Below, one piece after another: positions 17,493 to 26,042 of a stretch of 64,000 bases of DNA. Below the pieces are notes generated by a model. It was not told where the DNA came from. It did not search any database and saw only the letters and a program-made list of their open reading frames with translations. This stretch comes from Bacillus sp. SG-1 (GTDB lineage Bacteria > Bacillota > Bacilli > Bacillales > Bacillaceae_B): assembly GCF_000181495.1 (NCBI RefSeq), contig NZ_ABCF01000001.1, positions 1 to 64,000 of the forward strand, written 5' to 3'. A program made the translations under genes and the position numbers. Position 1 is the first letter of the stretch, and every line of letters starts with the position of its first letter.

Positions 17493-18107
17493 GTGTCTAA
17501 CTGGATGAGAAAAACTTTCGTCGTACTGATATCCATCTTAACGTTTGGGTTGGTTACTCCTTCGCAAGCATTCCTTAATGAAAATGAGAGTCTAAATAAA
17601 TCAAATAGCAAAGCACCGTCAAGCATACATACACAACCTGAGATTACCGAAACCGTTGAAGAGGAAGAATTTGATCATCAAGATTTAGAGTTTGATCATG
17701 AAGAGTTCATACAGAAGATGATTTCTGAAGCAGAGAACCAGGCATATATTAAATTCGGCAGTAAGATTAAGCCGGTGATTGAAAATGAATTTCAGTCCAT
17801 TATCCTGCCAAAGATTCAGGTGGCAATTGAAGAAACGACAAAGCAATTTCCTGAAAACGAACTCTCACACCTGACCATTTCAGAAGCGCCGGCATATGCA
17901 AAGAGTGAGAAAATCTTTCATATTTATGATGAGCGCAGCGGGGAAGATATTATCCGTTTTCATGTCAGAAGGGATCACCCTCCATTGGATGGATACTATT
18001 TTAACTTCCACTACCACACGAGACATGACAATTTTCAGGAGCACCACAGCCTGGGGGATATCTACTGGGATAAAAATGTGCCTCCGCAATGGAACAGTCT
18101 ATCCTAG
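17493..18107 (+). CDS. ypjP: YpjP family protein
   Basis: 204 residues, the length of B. subtilis YpjP. An N-terminal signal-like segment (MSNWMRKTFVVLISILTFGL) is followed by a low-complexity acidic stretch and a conserved C-terminal part (RFHVRRDHPPLDGYYFNFHYHT). Probably exported or membrane-anchored; function unknown. Start GTG at 17493 with GAGAGGAAG before it. It lies two genes upstream of thyA, as in B. subtilis. Confidence 0.82.
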   Translation: MSNWMRKTFVVLISILTFGLVTPSQAFLNENESLNKSNSKAPSSIHTQPEITETVEEEEFDHQDLEFDHEEFIQKMISEAENQAYIKFGSKIKPVIENEFQSIILPKIQVAIEETTKQFPENELSHLTISEAPAYAKSEKIFHIYDERSGEDIIRFHVRRDHPPLDGYYFNFHYHTRHDNFQEHHSLGDIYWDKNVPPQWNSLS

Positions 18108-18180
18108 AATAATAGAAAACAAGGGCTTTTTAGCAATTGGGTTAGATGCAATACGAAAAGCGAACATAATTCAATAACAC

Positions 18181-18217
18181 AGGAGGATGAAATCACTTCA
18201 GATTTTGTCCTCTTTTT
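18181..18217 (+). terminator. Terminator after ypjP
   Basis: GAGGATGAAATC pairs with GATTTTGTCCTC at 10 of 12 positions, followed by six T. Confidence 0.8.
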
Positions 18218-18347
18218 TATGATTATAGGAAGTTTATGTTTAGAGTGAATTAAGTTGGGCTTTTTTAAATTAAATAAATCAGAGCTAGTATACTACAATA
18301 CTAATTGAATCCTATTGAATAAGCTGATTAATTAAATTTTTCAAAAA

Positions 18348-18373
18348 TATTACAGAATAATATTATTGTAATA
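18348..18373. promoter_or_regulatory. Dyad in the promoter region of the metalloprotease gene
   Basis: TATTACA, 12-nt spacer, TGTAATA: perfect 7-bp arms just before a TATACT -10-like box (18379-18384). Position suggests an operator; the regulator is unknown. Confidence 0.4.
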
Positions 18374-18448
18374 TATGTTATACTAGCTTCATAGTTGAAA
18401 CGATTCTATTTATCTCAGATTCTGATACTAGAAAGGGTGACCGCGTGA

Positions 18449-19150
18449 ATGTATCCGAAAATTTCATTATTCGTCACCGCGGTATGTGCGGGAGTCTTTT
18501 TTATGTTGCAAAATACCTCTGCAAGCTACCCGGGATTATTACTCTCCAACGCCCCGATAAAAAAAGACCTTACCTTACAATCCGACATTCTTGAAGAAAT
18601 TATCCTCTTGCCTGAGGAGTCTTTTAATGAGGACGAAGCCAGGCAAATCATCTACAGGCTTGACCATTTGCCGACAGGACTCCTTCAGCAGGTTAAAGCA
18701 GAAGGAATAATGGTCCATCTGTTCCAAGATAAATTAACAAGTTTCCCCACGACTCAACACTTGAAAGGAGTCACTCCGAGAGGGTACACTAATACAGAAA
18801 GAACATGGGATGAAGTCCCTGGTATAGGGGGATCTCAGCTCGTTCTGGTTAAGATAGGACATAGCGAAAAGGGTGCCGGGCATGGATCAGTTAATCTGGA
18901 GCTACATGAATTGGCACACAGCATAGACCGTTATGTACTGAATGAAATCTACTATAAAATGAAATTCACTGCAATCTGGAGGCAGGAAGCCCACATCCTC
19001 TTTCCGGAAGAAGATTACTTCTTGGAGTATCAGGAAGAGTATTTTGCAGAGGCGTTTGCCATGTATTACTTAAACCTTAAAACAAACAAAAAGTTAAAAG
19101 AAGTGGCACCCGTCACACACCAATTTTTCGAAGAATTGGAATCTATGTAA
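18449..19150 (+). CDS. Secreted ATLF/PPEP-like zinc metalloprotease
   Basis: 233 residues: signal peptide (about 1-26), then a domain of the anthrax lethal-factor-like / Pro-Pro endopeptidase type. The zinc site is His153-Glu154-x-x-His157 (LELHELAHSID), with a third ligand Glu201 in EYFAEAF, 44 residues on, the spacing of this clan. Such enzymes cut surface or host proteins outside the cell. Substrate unknown. It sits just before thyA, but 12 nt and a separate function suggest only read-through. Start ATG with AAAGGGTGACC upstream. Confidence 0.8.
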   Translation: MYPKISLFVTAVCAGVFFMLQNTSASYPGLLLSNAPIKKDLTLQSDILEEIILLPEESFNEDEARQIIYRLDHLPTGLLQQVKAEGIMVHLFQDKLTSFPTTQHLKGVTPRGYTNTERTWDEVPGIGGSQLVLVKIGHSEKGAGHGSVNLELHELAHSIDRYVLNEIYYKMKFTAIWRQEAHILFPEEDYFLEYQEEYFAEAFAMYYLNLKTNKKLKEVAPVTHQFFEELESM

Positions 19151-19162
19151 AAGGGGTATACG

Positions 19163-19957
19163 ATGAAACAATATCTCGAATTATGCAAACATGTGTTGGA
19201 AAATGGAACGGAGAAAGGGGATCGGACAGGCACTGGCACAATCAGTACTTTCGGTTATCAAATGCGCTTTGATTTAAGTGAAGGGTTTCCGATGCTCACG
19301 ACAAAGAAGCTGCATTTAAAGTCGATTATCCATGAACTTCTCTGGTTCCTTAATGGTGACACAAACGTTAAATACCTGCAGGACAATGGTGTCCGTATTT
19401 GGAATGATTGGGCCGATGAAACAGGTGACTTAGGACCTGTTTATGGAAAACAGTGGCGCTCTTGGGAAGGAGCAGGTGGTGAAACCATTGACCAGATTTC
19501 AGAGTTGATTGAAAACATCAAGAAGAATCCCGATTCCAGAAGACTAATTGTGAATGCTTGGAATGTTGGTGAGATTGATAAAATGGCTCTCCCTCCCTGT
19601 CATTGCTTGTTTCAATTCTATGTTGCCGACGGGAAGTTATCCTGCCAGTTGTATCAACGTTCTGCAGATGTGTTCCTTGGAGTACCGTTCAACATTGCTT
19701 CCTATGCATTATTGACGATGATGATTGCAAACGTCTGTGATCTGGAGCCTGGAGAATTTGTTCATACTTTCGGAGATGTACACATTTATCAAAACCACAT
19801 GGAACAGGTGAAACTCCAATTAACAAGAGAGCCGCGTTCCCTTCCTTCCATCCGCATAAACAAGGATGTTAAGGATATTTTCAGCTACAGCTTTGAAGAT
19901 TTCACATTAGAAGACTATGACCCGCATCCACATATTAAAGGAGTGGTAAGTGTATGA
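19163..19957 (+). CDS. thyA: Thymidylate synthase
   Basis: dUMP methylation using methylene-THF. The 264 residues fit the short ThyA type (ThyB in B. subtilis naming). The catalytic cysteine is in [12 protein letters not shown], followed by [16 protein letters not shown]; the start [15 protein letters not shown] is typical. AAAGGGG precedes the ATG. It overlaps dfrA by ATGA, and the pair makes and recycles folate for dTMP synthesis. Confidence 0.98.
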   Translation: MKQYLELCKHVLENGTEKGDRTGTGTISTFGYQMRFDLSEGFPMLTTKKLHLKSIIHELLWFLNGDTNVKYLQDNGVRIWNDWADETGDLGPVYGKQWRSWEGAGGETIDQISELIENIKKNPDSRRLIVNAWNVGEIDKMALPPCHCLFQFYVADGKLSCQLYQRSADVFLGVPFNIASYALLTMMIANVCDLEPGEFVHTFGDVHIYQNHMEQVKLQLTREPRSLPSIRINKDVKDIFSYSFEDFTLEDYDPHPHIKGVVSV

Positions 19958-20442
19958 TTTCATTTGTATGGGCGATGGACGAAAACGGTGTGATAGGCTT
20001 TGAAAACAAGCTTCCATGGAGGCTTCCTGAGGATCTGAAATTCTTTAAAGAAACTACGATGGGGCATCCGATTGTCATGGGGCGAAAAACGTTTGAATCG
20101 ATTGGCAAGCCGCTTCCAGGACGGGAAAACATCATTCTCACAAGAGATATTTCTTATGAAGCGGAAGGCTGCATTATTTACCATGAAATAGAAGAAGTGC
20201 TGCATTATGCAGAGGATAAAGAAGTTGAGGTCATGGTAACCGGTGGTTCAGAAGTTTTCAAGAAATTCATCCCTTATGCCGACAAGCTGTATGTGACGAG
20301 AATATATGAAAGTTTTGAAGGAGATACGTACTTCCCTGAACTTAATTGGGATGAGTACAAACTTATCTCCACAAAACAGGGAGTTCAAAATGAACAGAAT
20401 CCCTATCACTATGTATTTGAAGTATATGAGAAGGTAAAATAA
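19954..20442 (+). CDS. dfrA: Dihydrofolate reductase
   Basis: NADPH-dependent reduction of dihydrofolate, regenerating the cofactor used up by thyA. 162 residues. Family motifs: [32 protein letters not shown] (catalytic Asp/Glu region), [26 protein letters not shown]. The start overlaps the thyA stop. A terminator follows. Confidence 0.98.
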   Translation: MISFVWAMDENGVIGFENKLPWRLPEDLKFFKETTMGHPIVMGRKTFESIGKPLPGRENIILTRDISYEAEGCIIYHEIEEVLHYAEDKEVEVMVTGGSEVFKKFIPYADKLYVTRIYESFEGDTYFPELNWDEYKLISTKQGVQNEQNPYHYVFEVYEKVK

Positions 20443-20451
20443 GTTTTTGTA

Positions 20452-20487
20452 GAGCTGGCATCACCTTGGTGATAAGCCAGCTTTTTT
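20452..20487 (+). terminator. Terminator of thyA-dfrA
   Basis: GAGCTGGC(ATCACC) pairs with (GGTGAT)AAGCCAGCT, then six T. Confidence 0.9.
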
Positions 20488-20600
20488 GTGGCTTTTTCCA
20501 TGGAATGTTGTTCTATGAGCAGCTTTTCTTAAATAACACAGCCATATCTCAAGGGAAAAAGCTATAATAGTAGGGAGGTTAGAGTGAAAGGGGTAACAAC

Positions 20601-21326
20601 ATGTTACGTTTTGCATATGTTCTATTATTTATGGTCTCATATTTACTTTATAGCATCCCGAACTTAATCAGATTGAAACAGCTCAACAATGATCGACCCG
20701 TGGAAGAACTTGATGAAATCAAGCATGCCATGGCAAAACGCTGGGCAAAAGGCATCATCGTCAGGACCGGGACAACAGTAGATGTCCATGGGAGAAACAA
20801 TATTCCGGAAGGCCCTGTTTTGTTTGTCTCCAATCATGAGGGGGATTTTGATATCCCTGTGCTTTTAGGCTATATCGAAAAGCCATTCGGATTCATGTCT
20901 AAGATTGAAGTTAAGAAACTACCGATCATAAGTCATTGGATGGATATCTTAAACTGTGTTTTTGTAGACAGGAATAATAAACGAAAATCCGTTCTGTCTT
21001 TAAGAGAGTGTATATCCAAGCTGAAAGATGGTCATTCCCTTGTGGTGTTTCCCGAGGATACAAGAAATAAAGGACAAGGAATCAATATCTTTAAAACAGG
21101 CGCTTTCAGGATAGCGTTGGAAGCAGGAGTTCCGGTCGTCCCAATCTATATTCATGGAACAGCGGATATTCTCGAAAATAATAAAAACGGTTTGAAGCCT
21201 GCTTCAGTAGAAGTCAACATATTGCCCCCTGTTATGCATGGAGATTACAAGGACATGACTGCTAGTGAAATGGCGGATTATGTACAGGGGGTCATCGTGA
21301 ATTGCGGTCTGAATGAAGCTTCTTAA
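20601..21326 (+). CDS. plsC: 1-acyl-sn-glycerol-3-phosphate acyltransferase
   Basis: Membrane-bound acyltransferase adding the second acyl chain in phosphatidic acid synthesis. 241 residues with an N-terminal hydrophobic segment; the HX4D catalytic motif is in VSNHEGDFDIPV and the substrate motif is FPEDTRNKGQG. AAAGGGG 8 nt before the ATG. Same position after dfrA as ypkP in B. subtilis. Confidence 0.93.
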   Translation: MLRFAYVLLFMVSYLLYSIPNLIRLKQLNNDRPVEELDEIKHAMAKRWAKGIIVRTGTTVDVHGRNNIPEGPVLFVSNHEGDFDIPVLLGYIEKPFGFMSKIEVKKLPIISHWMDILNCVFVDRNNKRKSVLSLRECISKLKDGHSLVVFPEDTRNKGQGINIFKTGAFRIALEAGVPVVPIYIHGTADILENNKNGLKPASVEVNILPPVMHGDYKDMTASEMADYVQGVIVNCGLNEAS

Positions 21327-21445
21327 CAACAGAATTCTTTCTCATCCTTCTAGATTTATTCTTTCTGTGTGCTCCACTAGGTTTACCAACGAGACAACGG
21401 GGAATATAAACACTGTAACATCAATTATAAAGGAGATGAGAGAGA

Positions 21446-21766
21446 ATGGAACACAATACAAATGACAGCAAAATGGGTAACAAAGTAGAAGATCGTCTTT
21501 CAAGCATGTCAGAGGATAAAAAAGAAGACATTCTGTCCAGCTTCGATAAGTTCACAGATTACTTAGGTGATAAGGTTGATAAAGCCGATAAGCTTGGATT
21601 GAATGAAGAGCAGAAAGCAAGAGCGGCTCAAAAAGTCGGAGATTACCTTGCTAACCATGAAGAACCAAAAAACCGTGAAGAAAAACTGTTATATGAGCTT
21701 TGGAAAGCCGGTAATAAAGAGGAGCAGCATATGCTTGCCCACATGCTGGTAAAACTGGTATCGTAA
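21446..21766 (+). CDS. DUF3243 family protein
   Basis: A 106-residue, highly charged helical protein (SSFDKFTDYLGDKVDKADKLGL; KAAQ..GDYLANHEEPKNREEKLLYELWK) of the DUF3243 type found in Bacillales. Function unknown. AAAGGAGATGAGAG precedes the start. No membrane or catalytic motif. Confidence 0.8.
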   Translation: MEHNTNDSKMGNKVEDRLSSMSEDKKEDILSSFDKFTDYLGDKVDKADKLGLNEEQKARAAQKVGDYLANHEEPKNREEKLLYELWKAGNKEEQHMLAHMLVKLVS

Positions 21767-21784
21767 TACAGGCTGGTTAGAGAA

Positions 21785-21833
21785 AAAGACCCTGGAGGAC
21801 AGCGTTGGCTGTCCATCCAGGGTCTTTTCTTTT
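21785..21833. terminator. Bidirectional terminator, DUF3243 / yplQ
   Basis: AAAGACCCTGGA pairs with TCCAGGGTCTTT, with an inner GGACAGC/GCTGTCC stem. T-rich after, A-rich before. Confidence 0.92.
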
Positions 21834-22466
21834 TTATACGTAAAGCAATACGCAAAAAAACATAAACGAGCTTCCTGCTAAAACAAAAACATGCCAAATA
21901 GCGTGGTTGAAAGGCAGCTTGTTCCATACATAAAATACAGCTCCGATGGAATAAAATATCCCGCCCGTCAACAGCAGTGAAAAACCGGCAGGGCTTAGAA
22001 TTTCATACAAAGGTTTGATGGCAATGACAATCATCCATCCCATGACCAAATACACAAGGGTTGAAATGATTTGATATTTATCAACAAAGTAACATTTAAA
22101 TACTATGCCGGCAATGGCTAATCCCCAAATGATCCCAAAAATCGTCCAGCCGAGAGGGGTACGAAAACTGACCAGCATGAATGGTGTATAGGTACCTGCT
22201 ATCAACAGATAAATCGCTGAGTGATCAAGAATGGCGAATAATCTTTTTAATTTTGATGGTCTGCAGCTGTGGAGCATGGTAGAAAATAAGTATAAGAGAA
22301 GCATGGATACGCCAAAGATTGTGTAACTGACGATATGCCAGGCAGTCCCTTTTTCAACCGCAGCTAAAATCAACATGACTAGGGCGGGGATGCTCAAGAG
22401 AAATCCGATGCCATGGGTAATGGCGTTCGCTATTTCTTCTTTCCAATTTGTATAATCAAAGGCCAA
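21834..22466 (-). CDS. yplQ: Hemolysin III / PAQR-type membrane protein
   Basis: 210 residues with seven hydrophobic helices and the PAQR/HlyIII hallmarks: ANAITHGIGFLLS (His), STMLHSCRPSKLKRLFAILDHSAIYLLIAGTYTPF (His, Asp-His) and NHAIWHVFVLAG (His..His). These residues bind a metal at the membrane face. Real function in Bacillus is unclear despite the haemolysin name. Start TTG at 22466 with AGGAGG 9 nt upstream on the minus strand. Confidence 0.93.
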   Translation of the reverse strand: MAFDYTNWKEEIANAITHGIGFLLSIPALVMLILAAVEKGTAWHIVSYTIFGVSMLLLYLFSTMLHSCRPSKLKRLFAILDHSAIYLLIAGTYTPFMLVSFRTPLGWTIFGIIWGLAIAGIVFKCYFVDKYQIISTLVYLVMGWMIVIAIKPLYEILSPAGFSLLLTGGIFYSIGAVFYVWNKLPFNHAIWHVFVLAGSSFMFFCVLLYV

Positions 22467-22594
22467 CTAAAGGTACCTCCTTTTTCTTTCCTATTCTCAT
22501 CATAATACGCCGGCCGAATTATCGCAAATAATAGATTACCATAGTGTGTGGGTTCCTTGGTCGGCAATGGAGGCGAGAGGAGATTGCCCTCCTT

Positions 22595-22816
22595 TCACGT
22601 CATGTCCTTGATCCATTGGAGGGCGTTTTCATACTCAGACTCAGAGGTGAAGTTTTCAGGCTGCATATTTGTCTGGTACCAGGAGTAAAGTTCTTCAGCC
22701 GTATTGAAAACCTCCCCGCTTGTATCACTTTTTCGGATTGTATACACCCCATTATCATGGTCGATCGTCACAACGACCGGTATCTCACTGTCAATTGCAT
22801 TCAGTTCATAATCCAT
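22595..22816 (-). CDS. Small acidic hypothetical protein
   Basis: 73 residues, acidic, soluble, with a beta-like N-terminus (VVVTIDHDNGVYTIRKSDTSG) and a helical C-terminus (TAEELYSWYQTN; YENALQWIKDM). The start has GGAGG 9-10 nt before it. Not recognised. Confidence 0.65.
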   Translation of the reverse strand: MDYELNAIDSEIPVVVTIDHDNGVYTIRKSDTSGEVFNTAEELYSWYQTNMQPENFTSESEYENALQWIKDMT

Positions 22817-23149
22817 CTGTTCTAACCTCCATTGTTATATTAGGTATGTTCAAAAAAGTCTTATATAATATGTGTTATAACTAAAATTACATACAAAAGC
22901 CAAAGAGCGGTAGATATGTTGAATTCATTTTGAAACGCTGTTTTCGTACATATTGAGGCTCTCGGAAAAATACAAAGAGCCGGACTTTTCCCTTGGAGAC
23001 AAGGGCTTTTTTCTCTGAACAAGGTGAATTAGCTCTTTTCTTCTTGTTTAACAGTTATTATAAGTTAATTAAGTAGGTATTTTTTTATTGTTTGTATTAA
23101 ATAGCAACAAAGTTTACGAAAAAAGCCTTTTGAAAGGATGGTGCATAGG
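22817..23149. other. Spacer with an orphan terminator-like hairpin
   Basis: CCCTTG-GAGA-CAAGGG followed by C and six T at 22990-23012 looks like a plus-strand terminator, but no plus-strand gene precedes it for more than a kilobase. It may end a small RNA or be a relic. Nothing else is seen here. Confidence 0.5.
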
Positions 23150-23827
23150 ATGTGTGGAAGATTTACGCTTACAGTACCTTATGAAGAATTGATAGAACAG
23201 TTCCTCATCGATGAAGTGGTTGATGAATGGGGACCGCGGTTTAATGTCGCCCCGTCCCAAATGGTATTATCAATGATTTCAAATAAAGGAAAAAGAAGAG
23301 CGGGACCTATTCAATGGGGGCTGGTGCCATACTGGGTAAAGGATCCTCGGAAGTGGAAACCCCTTATTAATGCGCGAAGTGAATCGCTGGAAGAAAAGTC
23401 CAGCTTCAAGCACCTTTTGAATAAGAAGAGGACGGCGATATTGGCTGACAGCTTCTTTGAATGGGAGAGAATTAATGGAAAAAAACAGCCCTACCGTTTT
23501 ATGTTGAAGGATAAAGAGCCTTTTGCCTTTGCCGGGCTATGGGACAGACAGGATAACGATGAATCCAGTGTGGTTTCGTCTACAATCATTACCACGGAAG
23601 CCAATGAACTTGTATCTCCGGTCCATGGGCGGATGCCAGTCATCCTTAAAGGGGAGGAGAGCATCAACAGGTGGCTTTCGACCGGTGAGTATACATTCAG
23701 TGATGTGAAGGATTTATTGCAGCCATTTCCTGCTGAGTTAATGACAAAATATAAAGTTTCCCAGGAGGTTAATTCTCCCCGTAATGATTTCCAAGCATGT
23801 GTAGAACCTTTGGAGAATTTGTCATAA
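23150..23827 (+). CDS. SRAP-domain protein (HMCES/YedK family)
   Basis: 225 residues. The family acts at abasic sites in single-stranded DNA, forming a stable crosslink through Cys2. The start is therefore placed at the ATG that gives MCGRFTL, so cysteine becomes the first residue after Met removal; an upstream GTG is rejected. Other active-site blocks are RFNVAPSQ (Asn), ADSFFEWERI (Glu) and SPVHGRMPVIL (His). The gene stands alone. Confidence 0.95.
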   Translation: MCGRFTLTVPYEELIEQFLIDEVVDEWGPRFNVAPSQMVLSMISNKGKRRAGPIQWGLVPYWVKDPRKWKPLINARSESLEEKSSFKHLLNKKRTAILADSFFEWERINGKKQPYRFMLKDKEPFAFAGLWDRQDNDESSVVSSTIITTEANELVSPVHGRMPVILKGEESINRWLSTGEYTFSDVKDLLQPFPAELMTKYKVSQEVNSPRNDFQACVEPLENLS

Positions 23828-23919
23828 GAAAATTGTGAAAATGCAGAATCATCTCATCCATTTTAATTGAATATGAGGTATAATGGTATTATAAACGGGT
23901 GAAAAAGAGGATTGATATT

Positions 23920-24168
23920 TTGTTACTAAAAAGCCTTGAGTTCAAAAATTGTTATGGACAGAAGGTAAGGATTTCAGACATTCCGGTCTTGCCCCAGGAT
24001 AACCCGCTATGCTTTAAAGTCAATTTGAGGCTGCAGTTGTATATTGCGGAAATTTACCGGGGTTCAAAGAAAAAGGTCTTCAGTTTCCGTGATTACCTGA
24101 AAAGGCACCTGAAGTGGCCGGAATACCAAAGTATCTATCATACCGTAGGATTAAAAAATAATGCATAA
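23920..24168 (+). CDS. ypmP: DUF2535 protein YpmP
   Basis: 82 residues starting LLLKSLEFKNCYGQKVRI, as in B. subtilis YpmP (DUF2535, function unknown). TTG at 23920 has AAGAGG 9 nt before it and gives the family start; the in-frame GTG at 23899 does not. Basic C-terminal half with RDYLKRHLKWPEYQSIYHT. Confidence 0.85.
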   Translation: MLLKSLEFKNCYGQKVRISDIPVLPQDNPLCFKVNLRLQLYIAEIYRGSKKKVFSFRDYLKRHLKWPEYQSIYHTVGLKNNA

Positions 24169-24184
24169 GACGTTTTCTGGATCG

Positions 24185-24216
24185 GAAGCACAGTTCTGAA
24201 CTGCTGCTTCTTTTTT
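24185..24216 (+). terminator. Terminator after ypmP
   Basis: GAAGCA.CAGTTC pairs with GAACTG.TGCTTC around a 1-nt centre, followed by six T. Confidence 0.88.
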
Positions 24217-24322
24217 ACTGTACAAAAATAAGTTGGAAATTTTTAAAATGAATCAGGTTTAGGGATCGGGATTCTGTGTGAAAATAATGTCTGTTGTCTC
24301 AATGTAATTGGAGTGGGAAGTT

Positions 24323-24466
24323 TTGAAAGGAAAGATCGGAAGAAGCACACCCCGCTCCATGAGAGCATTCAGTAGAGAGGCTTATGGACGAAAAACCAGC
24401 TTTATCGGATGTAACAGCAAAAATATAGTACCTCTATACTTAAAATATTTTAAAACGGTTGCATAA
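24323..24466 (+). CDS. Possible 47-residue basic peptide
   Basis: TTG-started frame opening with MKGKIGRSTPRSMRAFSRE, with GGAG 9 nt upstream, filling the otherwise empty spacer 24217-24508. The Arg/Lys/Ser-rich first half is unusual. No relative recalled; it could be a chance frame. Confidence 0.3.
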   Translation: MKGKIGRSTPRSMRAFSREAYGRKTSFIGCNSKNIVPLYLKYFKTVA

Positions 24467-24508
24467 CAATGTATAATACAAGCATATGTGAAACAAGGAT
24501 GTGTGGAA

Positions 24509-25351
24509 ATGAGAGAAGTTAAAATTGTAACAGACTCAACAGTCGATCTTTCAAATGAAGAGATTGAGAAATATGGTATCCGTGTTGTGCCTCTTTCTAT
24601 ATCTATCGAGGGAGAGACTTACCTGGACAGAATTGATCTGACTCCCGAAGCTTTTATGAAAAAAATGAAAGAGTCAAAGGAACTTCCTAAAAGTTCACAG
24701 CCGCCTGCAGGAGAGTTTGCCAAATTATACGATGAATTGGGCAGTGATGGAAGCAAGGTGATTTCGATACATATGACTGGAGGCATGAGCGGTACGGTCA
24801 GGTCGGCAGAGACTGCTGCGGAAATGAGTTCTTCTGATGTGACAGTAATTGACTCACGCTTTATTTCCAAAGGTCTTTCCTTCCAGGTAATCGAGGCAGC
24901 TAAGATGGCGGCGGAAGGCAAGAGTCCCGAGGACATTTTGACGAGAATCGAACAAATCAAAAACGCAACGAATCTCTTTGTGGTTGTTGACACGCTCGAG
25001 AATCTTGTCAAGGGCGGCAGAATTGGAAAGGGAAGGGCCTTAATCGGTTCTCTCCTGAATATCAAACCGATTGCCTCATTAGAAGGAGGAGAATATACTC
25101 CTGTTGCAAAAGTAAGGAGCCATTCTCAAGTGGTTAAATATCTGGCAGCCGAATTTGTTAATGACGTGAAAGGCAAAACCATTAAAGGTGTCGGTCTTGT
25201 CCATGCGGATGGATTTGAGCTTGCTCAGAAATTAAAGAGCAGGATCATTGAATTAACAGGCTATGATTCGATCGAAATAGAAGATACTACGCCAGTCATC
25301 AGTACCCACACAGGCCCTGGCACAATCGGGTTTATGTACTATGCTGAATAG
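24509..25351 (+). CDS. DegV family fatty-acid-binding protein, second copy
   Basis: 280 residues with the DegV start REVKIVTDSTVDLS, the middle ISIHMTGGMSGTVRSAETAA and the end VISTHTGPGTIGFMYYAE. It differs clearly from the paralogue at 10453, so the two probably bind different acyl chains, as FakB1/FakB2 do; this is inferred. ATG at 24509 with AAGGATGTG upstream. Ends at a bidirectional terminator. Confidence 0.93.
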   Translation: MREVKIVTDSTVDLSNEEIEKYGIRVVPLSISIEGETYLDRIDLTPEAFMKKMKESKELPKSSQPPAGEFAKLYDELGSDGSKVISIHMTGGMSGTVRSAETAAEMSSSDVTVIDSRFISKGLSFQVIEAAKMAAEGKSPEDILTRIEQIKNATNLFVVVDTLENLVKGGRIGKGRALIGSLLNIKPIASLEGGEYTPVAKVRSHSQVVKYLAAEFVNDVKGKTIKGVGLVHADGFELAQKLKSRIIELTGYDSIEIEDTTPVISTHTGPGTIGFMYYAE

Positions 25352-25353
25352 AT

Positions 25354-25391
25354 GAAAAAAAGGAAGGTTCCATTGTGGAACCTTCCTTTTT
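25354..25391. terminator. Bidirectional terminator, degV-like / PCYCGC lipoprotein
   Basis: AAAAAGGAAGGTTCCA pairs with TGGAACCTTCCTTTTT around a 4-nt loop. Confidence 0.92.
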
Positions 25392-25396
25392 GGGGT

Positions 25397-25906
25397 TTAA
25401 GAAGGCATTGGAGTCGGAGTCGGCTTCGCGTAACCTTCTTTATATTTTTCATCGATATAATTTCTTATATCTTTTATCGATTCACCTTTTTCATACATCA
25501 CAATTGATTCCGCAGCGATTTCCAAACAAGCAAGACATCTTGTCCCATGATCATCCCATGTAACCTTATCTTCTTTTATTTCATGCACAAAACAGTTCAG
25601 GTTGTTCATATGGCCTGCTGATTCACCACAGCCGCAATAACAAGGAATATATTGGAGTAAATCTGGATTCTGTGCAGCCGATGCATATACAAGTTTTATA
25701 TTCTCATCCTTATCATCCAGGAATGAAGGAAGCTGTTCCGGTCCAGTTGTTTCTTCTCTAATATCGCCATTGGCAAGTTGTTCATGGTTATGTCCATGTT
25801 CGTCTGATGAATGATTGGCGGTATTTTCTTCATTTGAACTGCAGCCAGCTATGAATAACATCAGTACTGCCAGACTAACAATATATAAAGCTATCCCTTT
25901 ACGCAT
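25397..25906 (-). CDS. PCYCGC-motif lipoprotein
   Basis: 169 residues. Signal peptide with lipobox FIAGC at about residue 22, a His-rich linker (DEHGHNHEQ) and the domain with PCYCGCGESAGH plus further cysteines (NCFVHE; CLACLEIA). The Cys/His pattern suggests metal or haem binding on the outer membrane face; function not established. ATG at 25906 with GGAGG 11 nt upstream is preferred to the ATG at 25924. Confidence 0.87.
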   Translation of the reverse strand: MRKGIALYIVSLAVLMLFIAGCSSNEENTANHSSDEHGHNHEQLANGDIREETTGPEQLPSFLDDKDENIKLVYASAAQNPDLLQYIPCYCGCGESAGHMNNLNCFVHEIKEDKVTWDDHGTRCLACLEIAAESIVMYEKGESIKDIRNYIDEKYKEGYAKPTPTPMPS

Positions 25907-26042
25907 AAGTATCACTTCCTCCATTTAATGCTTATATCATAACAGGTTTAGAGGTTCCGCGGTATGAAAGTATTAAATTGTTAATAAATTGTCAAGGTTG
26001 GCTGGAATAATCAGAACTATTTAATGATAGGAGTGCTGCTGT

